NCBI GenBank assembly: GCA_902634485.1
Contig: CACPKA010000006.1
Coordinates: 1 to 64,000, forward strand
Length of the DNA stretch: 64,000 nt
Source: an uncultured Pelagibacteraceae bacterium
Lineage (GTDB): Bacteria > Pseudomonadota > Alphaproteobacteria > Pelagibacterales > Pelagibacteraceae
Direction: 5' to 3'
Numbering within the stretch: the first letter of the stretch is position 1; each line of letters begins with the position of its first letter. Of this stretch, positions 26,761 to 34,029 are shown piece by piece. The notes below the pieces were generated by a model. It was given only the letters and a program-made list of their open reading frames with translations. It was not told the origin of the DNA and did no database searches. The position numbers and the translations under genes are program-made.

Positions 26761-29217
26761 ATGAAAAAAATTCTAATTGCGAACCGTGGAGAAATTGCCT
26801 GCAGAATTATTGATAGTTGTAAAAAACTTAATTTTCATTCAATTGCTGTTTATTCTGATGTAGATAAAAACAGTAAACATGTAAGAAAAGCCGACGAGTC
26901 AATTTACATAGGAGGTTCAAAAGCGCAAGATAGTTATTTATCTATAGATAAAATAATTGAAGCTGCAAAAAAAGTAAAAGCTGATGCTATCCATCCTGGC
27001 TATGGTTTTCTTGCTGAAAATGATAAGTTTGCAGAAAAAATAATTGAAGCTGGAATTGTTTGGATAGGGCCCAAACCTAATACTATTGTTTCTATGGGAA
27101 ACAAAGATATAGCCAGAGATTTAGCTCTAAAAAGCAATTTGCCTATTTGCCCAGGTTTAAATAATAAAGATTTAGAAAGAGAAGATTTAGAAAAAAAATG
27201 TAATGAAATTGGTTTTCCAATTCTGGTTAAAGCAAGTGCTGGTGGTGGTGGAATAGGAATGCAAATAGTAAATAATTATAGCGAGTTAGTTAAGTCAGTA
27301 GAAAAAACAAAAAATTTAGCTAAAAAAGCTTTTGGCAATAGTGATGTTTTTTTGGAAAAATTTATAAAAAATGCTAGGCATGTAGAAATACAAATATTTG
27401 GTTTTGGTGAAAAAAAAGCCGTACATTTTTATGAAAGAGATTGTTCAATACAAAGAAGATTTCAAAAAATTATAGAAGAAAGCCCAGCTCCTAAAGTAGA
27501 GTCAGATATTATTAAAAAAATGTTAGAGAATGCAGTAAACTTTGCAAGCAATCAAAATTACGAAGGTGCTGGAACTATAGAATTCATTTATGATGTAGAT
27601 GAAAAAAAATTCTATTTTTTAGAGATGAATACAAGAATTCAAGTAGAACACCCAGTAACAGAGGCTATAACAAATTCAGATTTAGTTGAAATGCAAATTA
27701 AATTTGCACTAGGTATTGATATTGATTTGATAGATCAAAATAAAATTAGTCGAAATGGACATGCTATTGAATGTAGATTATACGCAGAAGATCCAACAAA
27801 AAATTTTCTTCCTTCACCTGGAAAAATTTCGAAACTAAAAATCCCAAATGTAGGTTTGACAAATATTAGATTGGATATTGGTATTGATGAGGGAGATGAA
27901 ATATCTTTTTATTATGATCCAATGATAGCAAAAATTATTTCTAAAGGATCTAATAGAAATGAAAGTATTACTAATATGATAAATTTTTTAAATGATTTTA
28001 AAATTGAAGGAATTAATACCAATAAAAATTTTCTAATTTCAGTACTTCAAAACAAAACTTTCATGGATGCTAATTTTAATACAAAATTTATTGAAAATAA
28101 TTTAGATTCATTTCTTGAGAAAAAAGACGATATTTTAGTAAAAAAACCTCAAAATTCAGCTAATACTAAACAAGAGTATAGTGGCAAAGATTTAAAAGCT
28201 TTTGAAAAAATTATTGCAAAGACTCCTAAAAGTAAAAATGGTCAAGGCTATACTACAAAAGATTTAAAAGCATTTGATAATATTGTTTCTTCACAAAATA
28301 AAAAAACTCAAACTGAAATAAAAACGGAAGTAAAAAATGTTGTAGGTAAAATCTATGACACTCCTAAATTTTTACCTGCTGGTGATAAATATATGCTTAT
28401 TGAATTTGGGAATGTTATGAACCTAGAGTTAAATTTCACTGCTCAAAACTTGGCTAAAGCAATCAAAGACCATAAGGTTAAAGGTGTATATGAAACATCG
28501 CCATGTTTTGCATCAATGATAGTGCATTATGAACCACAAGAAATAAAATTTAATGATTTAAAAAATGAATTACAATCTTTAATTGGGTCTTTAGGACCAT
28601 CAGATGAAATAGAAATAAATAGCAGAATTTTTTCATTTCCCACTGTTTATTTAGACAAGTGGACTAAAGAATGTATTGAAGATTATTCTGATAAAATTGC
28701 TAAAAAAAAACCTGACCCAGAACTTATTACTGAATTAAATAATCTTGAAAACATCGACCAATTTGTAAGAGTTCATTCGAGCACAGAATACTGGGTAGCT
28801 GCAATAGGTTTCTGGCCTGGTCTCCCTTTTATGATGGCGCTCGATCCAAGATGCAAATTAACAGTACCAAAATATAATCCTCCAAGAACATGGACGCCAA
28901 AAGGTAGTGTTGGAATGGGAGGGGCTTCTACTTGTATTTATCCCGATAGATTACCTGGTGGATATCAAATTTTTGGAATTATTCCTGTTCCAATTTGGGA
29001 TACAAAAAAAAGTTTTCCAGTATTTGAAAATAATATATGCCTCTTTCAACCAGGAGATAGAGTAAAATTTATTCCTACCACTTATGAAGAATTTGATCAC
29101 GTATCAAAAAAAATAGAAGATGGAACTTACGACTATAATATAGTTGAATATCAAAAATTTTCAGTAAAAAATTATAAAAATTGGTTAAAAAATATTGACC
29201 AATCAAAAAGATTTTAA
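26761..29217 (+). CDS. Biotin carboxylase fused to PxpB (KipI/AHS1)
   Basis: 818 residues. Residues 1-450 are a biotin carboxylase: ANRGEIACRI at 7-16, the ATP-grasp glycine loop, and EMNTRIQVEHP from E288. Residues 460-525 are a low-complexity linker holding two copies of Y-x3-D-x3-F-x2-I (Y473, Y497). From about 535 an AHS1/KipI domain follows (KFLPAGDKYMLIEFG, FWPGLPFM, LPGGYQIFG). With PxpC (AHS2) and the carrier protein it supplies every catalytic domain of a urea-carboxylase-type enzyme, but split differently. The substrate is unknown. The biotin transporter gene lies nearby. Confidence 0.85.
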   Translation: MKKILIANRGEIACRIIDSCKKLNFHSIAVYSDVDKNSKHVRKADESIYIGGSKAQDSYLSIDKIIEAAKKVKADAIHPGYGFLAENDKFAEKIIEAGIVWIGPKPNTIVSMGNKDIARDLALKSNLPICPGLNNKDLEREDLEKKCNEIGFPILVKASAGGGGIGMQIVNNYSELVKSVEKTKNLAKKAFGNSDVFLEKFIKNARHVEIQIFGFGEKKAVHFYERDCSIQRRFQKIIEESPAPKVESDIIKKMLENAVNFASNQNYEGAGTIEFIYDVDEKKFYFLEMNTRIQVEHPVTEAITNSDLVEMQIKFALGIDIDLIDQNKISRNGHAIECRLYAEDPTKNFLPSPGKISKLKIPNVGLTNIRLDIGIDEGDEISFYYDPMIAKIISKGSNRNESITNMINFLNDFKIEGINTNKNFLISVLQNKTFMDANFNTKFIENNLDSFLEKKDDILVKKPQNSANTKQEYSGKDLKAFEKIIAKTPKSKNGQGYTTKDLKAFDNIVSSQNKKTQTEIKTEVKNVVGKIYDTPKFLPAGDKYMLIEFGNVMNLELNFTAQNLAKAIKDHKVKGVYETSPCFASMIVHYEPQEIKFNDLKNELQSLIGSLGPSDEIEINSRIFSFPTVYLDKWTKECIEDYSDKIAKKKPDPELITELNNLENIDQFVRVHSSTEYWVAAIGFWPGLPFMMALDPRCKLTVPKYNPPRTWTPKGSVGMGGASTCIYPDRLPGGYQIFGIIPVPIWDTKKSFPVFENNICLFQPGDRVKFIPTTYEEFDHVSKKIEDGTYDYNIVEYQKFSVKNYKNWLKNIDQSKRF

Positions 29218-29221
29218 AATT

Positions 29222-30349
29222 ATGGTACAAGTAATTAAAAAAGGTTTGGAAACTTCGATACAAGATTATCCAGGAAGGATTGGAACTTTAAATCAAGGAT
29301 TTCCTTCTTCTGGACCAATGGACAGTTGGTCTTTCAGACTTGCAAATGTTTTAGTTGAGAATGAGCCAGGTGCGGCTGCTTTAGAATGTCAATTTATGGG
29401 ACCTACTCTAAAGTTTAATAGCGATAGAGTTATTGCAATAACTGGTGCTGACATGTCTCCCAAGATAAATGGAAAACGAGTCCCTTTATGGGAAAGTTTA
29501 GAAGTTAAAAAAGATCAAATTTTAGAAATGACTTTTGCAACCATTGGAGCTAGATCCTATATCGCTTTTGCGGGAGGAATAAATAGTAAACCTTGGTTGA
29601 GCTCTAAATCAACTTTTCATAAAGCTGGAGTTGGTGGAATAAATGGAAAAGCAATTCAAAATGGCCAAGTTATTCCATTGAATAAATCTAAGTCATTCGC
29701 AGGAAGAAAAATTAAAAAAAATTCTATACCAAACTTCTCTACAAATAAAAAATGGTCTGTAGAAGTTGTTAAAGGTCCCAACGATGATTGGGTTGATGAT
29801 AAAGGACATAGAATGTTTTTAAATTCTGATTGGAAACTTCAGTCTAAAAGTGACAGAACTGGATATAGATTAGACGGCCCTAAATGGACTTTTGCCGAAA
29901 AAGCAACTAATAAAGGCTTGGAACATGGAACATTTCCCTCAAATATTATAGATCAAGGATATCCCGCTGGCGCAATTAATTTGGCAGGACAAACGCCAAT
30001 TATATTAGTTAACGATGGTCCAACTATGGGAGGATTTATTGTTCCTTATACAGTTCCCTCGGCATCTTTTTGGAAGCTTGGTCAAGCTAAACCAGGTGAT
30101 ACTTTGAATTTTGAAGAAATTTCAGTTGAAAAAGCTCAAAGATTAAGAGCCGAACAAATTATCACTTGCAGTGAAGCAAGTCTAGAAACTTACAAAAAAG
30201 AAAAAATAACAATTCTTGAAAAGCAATATAAAAAAATTGATCATATTAAAGTAATAGATTTTGATAAAGAAAAAATGAATGAAAAAATTAGAAATAGAAT
30301 AATAGAAAAAAAAGGAATGAAAAATATTAAAATTCGCTTTTTTAATTAA
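29222..30349 (+). CDS. pxpC: PxpC (KipA/AHS2), oxoprolinase/allophanate hydrolase subunit 2-like
   Basis: About 375 residues. The ATG at 29222, 4 bases after the previous stop, is preferred over an upstream TTG at 29195 that would overlap the fusion gene. The N-terminus (MVQVIKKGLETSIQDYPGRIG, then GFPSSGPMD) is typical for AHS2, with FAGGI and VPSASFWKLGQAKPGD further on. AHS1 plus AHS2 form the carboxyltransferase of urea carboxylase or the kinase-like part of PxpABC. The protein has an extra basic C-terminus, IKVIDFDKEK...IKIRFFN, similar in pattern to the ends of the repeat protein (21783) and the ABC ATPase (20032). Confidence 0.84.
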   Translation: MVQVIKKGLETSIQDYPGRIGTLNQGFPSSGPMDSWSFRLANVLVENEPGAAALECQFMGPTLKFNSDRVIAITGADMSPKINGKRVPLWESLEVKKDQILEMTFATIGARSYIAFAGGINSKPWLSSKSTFHKAGVGGINGKAIQNGQVIPLNKSKSFAGRKIKKNSIPNFSTNKKWSVEVVKGPNDDWVDDKGHRMFLNSDWKLQSKSDRTGYRLDGPKWTFAEKATNKGLEHGTFPSNIIDQGYPAGAINLAGQTPIILVNDGPTMGGFIVPYTVPSASFWKLGQAKPGDTLNFEEISVEKAQRLRAEQIITCSEASLETYKKEKITILEKQYKKIDHIKVIDFDKEKMNEKIRNRIIEKKGMKNIKIRFFN

Positions 30350-30365
30350 AGATTTAAAAAAAAAT

Positions 30366-30584
30366 ATGACTACTGAAGTTAAAACAACTGTACCAGGCAA
30401 CATGTGGAAAGTGTTAGTTAAAGAGGGAGATATGGTTAAAAAAGGAGACCCTTTATTTATTATGGAAGTTATGAAAACTGAAGTTCATCATGACTCTCCG
30501 GTTGATGGAAAAGTAATTAAGGTTAATGTAGTAAATGATCAAGAAGGTATTGATCCGGATACTGTAGCTATCGTAATTGAATAA
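30366..30584 (+). CDS. Biotin carboxyl carrier protein (biotinyl domain)
   Basis: 72 residues, a stand-alone biotinyl/lipoyl attachment domain. The biotinylation lysine is K37 in MEVMKTEV, with glycines of the hammerhead fold at GDMVKKGDPL. It would shuttle carboxybiotin between the biotin carboxylase domain and the PxpB-PxpC carboxyltransferase part encoded just upstream. The stop overlaps the next start by one base (TAATG). The classical fatty-acid AccB has an N-terminal extension that is missing here. Confidence 0.85.
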   Translation: MTTEVKTTVPGNMWKVLVKEGDMVKKGDPLFIMEVMKTEVHHDSPVDGKVIKVNVVNDQEGIDPDTVAIVIE

Positions 30585-30787
30585 TGAATAAAAAAAAAGA
30601 AACCTCATATTTAAAAATAATAAAAGATCTTTCTGAAGATATAGGAATCCCAAAAGAAGAAACTAAAAGTTTAGTTGATGTTGCCATGTCATCTATTGAT
30701 CCTAGAGATGTGAATTATGAGCAATTAAAAAAAGAAATTTTAACTTTTCTAGTCATAAACATTTTTTTTCTTATTTGTAAATTGTAA
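30584..30787 (+). CDS. Small hypothetical protein of the biotin-enzyme operon
   Basis: 67 residues, no recognised family. Residues 1-50 are charged and helical (LKIIKDLSEDIGIPKEETKSLVD). The last 17 are hydrophobic (TFLVINIFFLICKL) and could anchor it in the membrane. The start overlaps the carrier-protein stop by one base, which argues for real translation. It might be an assembly or membrane-tethering subunit. Confidence 0.5.
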   Translation: MNKKKETSYLKIIKDLSEDIGIPKEETKSLVDVAMSSIDPRDVNYEQLKKEILTFLVINIFFLICKL

Positions 30788-30793
30788 TTTTTT

Positions 30794-31393
30794 ATGAAAG
30801 AAAAAATAATCTTGTATAATGGACCAAGTTCACCATTTGGAAGAAAAACTAAAGTAACTTCTTTAATACAAGAAATTAAACTAGATGAAAAAATTATAAA
30901 TGTTTATGAGGCAGATTTTTTGGACAAACATAATCCTATCAGAAAAATACCTACTTTAGTAGTTAATGGATTTTGTATAATAGATAGTGATAATATTTGT
31001 CTTTACCTAGATTCAATTTCAAAAAAAAATACTTTATTTCCAAAAGAAAACTATTGGGAAATAATGTCAAATACTTCTATTGCAAATGGATTAATGGAGT
31101 CTGTTTTGGAAAGGCGTATGGAAACAATCAGGCAAGATAATGAAAAAAGTTTAAATTTTATTAAAAAACAAGAAATAAGAATTACAAGAACAATAGAATG
31201 GTTAGAAAATAATTGGAAAAATTATAACAAAAATTATTTAACTATGGATCAAGTTGCGATAGCTTGTGCTTTAGATTACACAATTTTTAGATTTAACAAT
31301 AACTGGAAGAAAGATTGCCCAAAACTTACAAATTGGTTTGAAGATTTTATAAATAATGAATTTATGAAATCTACGTCACCTAGTGAAAAATAA
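30794..31393 (+). CDS. Glutathione S-transferase-like protein
   Basis: 199 residues. An N-terminal thioredoxin-like domain (LYNGPSSPFGRKTKV, then the cis-proline region IRKIPTLVVNG and the S-D pair IIDSDNICLYL) is followed by an all-helical GST C-domain. Soluble. It is 6 bases after the small protein and closes the rightward operon. A role in processing the imported compound or in detoxification is possible. It converges with bioY, 8 bases away. Confidence 0.75.
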   Translation: MKEKIILYNGPSSPFGRKTKVTSLIQEIKLDEKIINVYEADFLDKHNPIRKIPTLVVNGFCIIDSDNICLYLDSISKKNTLFPKENYWEIMSNTSIANGLMESVLERRMETIRQDNEKSLNFIKKQEIRITRTIEWLENNWKNYNKNYLTMDQVAIACALDYTIFRFNNNWKKDCPKLTNWFEDFINNEFMKSTSPSEK

Positions 31394-31401
31394 AATAAAA
31401 A

Positions 31402-31968
31402 TTATTTATTAATATATCTAGTAATAGATGGAATAAGAACTACTGCTAAACCGATTTTAAAAAATTCACTTGGAATAAAAGGATATAATCCTCCCGCTAG
31501 CGCTTTATCGTATCCAATAATTGATCCTAAATACCCAACTCCAAATAAAAAAATAATAAAAGTTCCAATTGATAGAGATAACAAACTTTTAAAATACGAC
31601 TGGTTGTAACCAAGTTCTGAGAATAAACCTATAACACCAGCTGCAATCGTCATACCATAAAGGTAACCTGCTGTAGGACCGGTTAAATATAGTAGACCAC
31701 CACCTTTTGCAAATACTGGCAAACCTAGAGCACCTTGAAAGAGATAAAAAACTAATGTAGCAAAAGCCATTTTCCAACCGTAAGCCATTCCAATAATAAA
31801 TACTACGAAAGTTTGCATTGTCATTGGCACAGGCCAAAACGGAACTTGAACTTTTGAAGAAAGTGCTAAGATTAAAGTACCAAAAAATATTAAGGCAATA
31901 TTTTTTAAGTAAATATTGATTTTATAGTTTGATAAAAGTGAATCAGCTAATGAACTATTATTTTTCAT
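31402..31968 (-). CDS. bioY: Biotin transporter BioY (substrate-binding S component)
   Basis: 188 residues with about six membrane helices and the BioY signatures VPFWPVPMTMQTF and GALGLPVFAKGGG, then LTGPTAGYLYG. It binds biotin in the inner membrane and works alone or with an ECF energising module, none of which is seen here. It faces the biotin-dependent carboxylase operon (8 bases between the two stops), so a biotin supply gene sits beside a biotin consumer. It could also be the last gene of the leftward rhodopsin operon, 45 bases behind the lactonase gene. Confidence 0.88.
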   Translation of the reverse strand: MKNNSSLADSLLSNYKINIYLKNIALIFFGTLILALSSKVQVPFWPVPMTMQTFVVFIIGMAYGWKMAFATLVFYLFQGALGLPVFAKGGGLLYLTGPTAGYLYGMTIAAGVIGLFSELGYNQSYFKSLLSLSIGTFIIFLFGVGYLGSIIGYDKALAGGLYPFIPSEFFKIGLAVVLIPSITRYINK

Positions 31969-32013
31969 ACCTAGTTACTAGTAAAACATAGTTTTAAAAA
32001 AAATAAAACATAT

Positions 32014-32844
32014 TTAATCGTAGTAAAACATAGGGGCTTTTTTCCAATCCTGCCAAGTAACAGGGTCATGGCCCCAAACAACTTTTGCATCATATTCTTT
32101 TGCAACTCTTCTTAACTTTTTAACTGAGTCAGCAGCATCAGAAGAGGAAGCTACAAGACCAGGTAAGCACTTATCGCACCAATGATCACCAGTATAACAA
32201 GCATCACCAGTAAACAACATGTGACCAGTCTTTGGAAGATTAACCAATACTGATTGATGGCCTGGAGTATGACCTGGAGTAAATATTACTTTTATAACTC
32301 CATCACCAAAAACATCATAAAAATCTGTTTTTCTACCTTGTAAAAATTTCCACCGAATATTTGGTTTATCAAAGTCTGCTCTAATGTAAGCGGGTTGTGA
32401 AAACCAATCAGGATTAAATGCATAATCATATTCCAACTTTTGAGTGATATGTGTTGCATTTGGAAAATGTCCGATAGCACCTGAATGATCTAAATGAAGA
32501 TGGGTTTGTATAACATATTTTACATCTTCTGGATTAGTATTGACACTTTTTACCATATCTTTACACCATTCTGACACTTTCATTACTGGATCATAAGCTT
32601 CAACAACAGATCCCCAATGTTTATGTTTGTCTAATGCAGCTTCAATTGGCATTCCTCCATCAATAATAACATCACCTTCTGGATGTTTTATTAAAAACCA
32701 TGGAACAGGAATTTCGTAAGGTTCTTCGCCTTGGTTCATCTTTATAAATTTTAATTTTGTTTTAATTGAGCCAGTTTGAAACATATATAATTTAATACCT
32801 GTATTAAATTTTGTAGTATTTTCAAAAATATCTTTTTCTTTCAT
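32014..32844 (-). CDS. Metallo-beta-lactamase fold hydrolase, AHL-lactonase family
   Basis: 276 residues. The dinuclear zinc motif H115-x-H117-x-D119-H120 (THLHLDH) is present, with H192 in PGHTPGH and D224 in FTGDACY. No signal peptide. Family members open N-acyl homoserine lactones, other lactones or esters. As the final gene of the leftward operon led by a rhodopsin it may hydrolyse a lactone formed in the amide-degradation pathway; the quorum-quenching name should not be taken as its role here. Confidence 0.78.
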   Translation of the reverse strand: MKEKDIFENTTKFNTGIKLYMFQTGSIKTKLKFIKMNQGEEPYEIPVPWFLIKHPEGDVIIDGGMPIEAALDKHKHWGSVVEAYDPVMKVSEWCKDMVKSVNTNPEDVKYVIQTHLHLDHSGAIGHFPNATHITQKLEYDYAFNPDWFSQPAYIRADFDKPNIRWKFLQGRKTDFYDVFGDGVIKVIFTPGHTPGHQSVLVNLPKTGHMLFTGDACYTGDHWCDKCLPGLVASSSDAADSVKKLRRVAKEYDAKVVWGHDPVTWQDWKKAPMFYYD

Positions 32845-32853
32845 AATATTATC

Positions 32854-34023
32854 CTACCAAGCAGACTGGTAAATGTTAAGTGCGTCTTTTACTGTTAATT
32901 CTCTTGGATTGTTAACTAATAACCTTGTTTGTTTCATTGCATCTTGTGCCATTTTTTCACAGGCATCTTTTGGTATATTAACCTCTCTTAGTTTTTGAGG
33001 TAAGCCTAATCTTTTTGATAAATTTTCTAACTTGTCAATAAATTCTGCACAAACTGCTTGTGCACCCTTGTTTGTGTCTAAGTCAGGAAAAACAAACTGA
33101 GAAAGCTCAGCATAATCACTTGCTGTTTTTGAATCTACGCTATTAAATCTAAGTACATAAGGCAAAACTAATGAATTTGAAAGTCCGTGTGATACGTGAA
33201 AAGTTCCTCCAATAGGATAAGCAAGAGCGTGGACTGCTGCCACGGGAGAGTTTGCAAAAGATTTTCCTGCTAGCATAGCGCCAATAAGCATGTTTCCTCT
33301 AGCTTCTACATTTGAACCTTCAAATACTGCTTTTTCTATTGAGCTTCCAAGTAATTTTAAAGCTTCAATAGCTAACATTTTTGAAATAGGATTATTATTT
33401 TTATTTGCAGATGTATACCCTTCAATTGCATGAACCATTGCATCAATACCAGTTGCAGCTGTTGTATTTGCTGGAAGTCCAAGAGTTAAATCTGGATCTA
33501 GAATGGCTAAATCGGGTAATATTAATGATGAAGAAACTCCTTTTTTTTCTTCTTCTCCTACAGTTATAATTGATACCGGGGTAACCTCAGACCCAGTTCC
33601 AGCAGTAGTTGGAATTAATGCTAAAGGTAAACGTGGACCTTTCGCATTTGCCACTCCCCAAGCTTGTTCTAAATCTTCATTAGAACCAAGAATTAAAGCT
33701 GCTAACTTAGCTACATCCATTGATGATCCTCCACCAAAACCAATAACTCCTGTTGCTTTAATTTTTTTTCCAATCTCTATAGCTTTCAAAAGAGTTTTTT
33801 TAGATGGGTCAGCCTCTACTTCATCAAAAACTTCTACAGTACCTAATTTCTTTAATTCTTTTAATGTTGATTCAGTTAATCCTAGTGACATTAAACCTTT
33901 ATCAGTTACGAAAAGTATACATTCACCAAGTTTATTTGATATATCTTTACAAGCTTCTTTAGCCTGTCCACTACCGAAACGAAGCCCTGGAGTTGTATTA
34001 AATTGAAAAGAATTTAAAGTCAT
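32854..34023 (-). CDS. Iron-containing (group III) alcohol dehydrogenase
   Basis: 389 residues. NAD-binding GGGSSMDVAK is at 98-107 and PTTAGTGSEVTP at 138-149. Metal ligands are D194, H198, H265 and H279. Soluble. Family members oxidise alcohols or reduce aldehydes or maleylacetate. Spacing to neighbours is 6 and 9 bases, so it belongs to the same operon as the dimethylformamidase-like enzyme and the symporter. The actual substrate cannot be inferred. Confidence 0.83.
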   Translation of the reverse strand: MTLNSFQFNTTPGLRFGSGQAKEACKDISNKLGECILFVTDKGLMSLGLTESTLKELKKLGTVEVFDEVEADPSKKTLLKAIEIGKKIKATGVIGFGGGSSMDVAKLAALILGSNEDLEQAWGVANAKGPRLPLALIPTTAGTGSEVTPVSIITVGEEEKKGVSSSLILPDLAILDPDLTLGLPANTTAATGIDAMVHAIEGYTSANKNNNPISKMLAIEALKLLGSSIEKAVFEGSNVEARGNMLIGAMLAGKSFANSPVAAVHALAYPIGGTFHVSHGLSNSLVLPYVLRFNSVDSKTASDYAELSQFVFPDLDTNKGAQAVCAEFIDKLENLSKRLGLPQKLREVNIPKDACEKMAQDAMKQTRLLVNNPRELTVKDALNIYQSAW

Positions 34024-34029
34024 AATTAA

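Noticed and set aside
29195-29221. Upstream TTG start for PxpC
   Set aside because: It would overlap the fusion gene by 23 bases, and the AHS2 family N-terminus begins at the ATG at 29222.
32014-32844. Quorum-quenching role for the lactonase-like protein
   Set aside because: The HxHxDH motif is shared by many hydrolases, and there is no AHL signalling gene in the window.
33503-34006. 167-codon plus-strand ORF
   Set aside because: Antisense to the iron alcohol dehydrogenase, whose metal ligands are all present.
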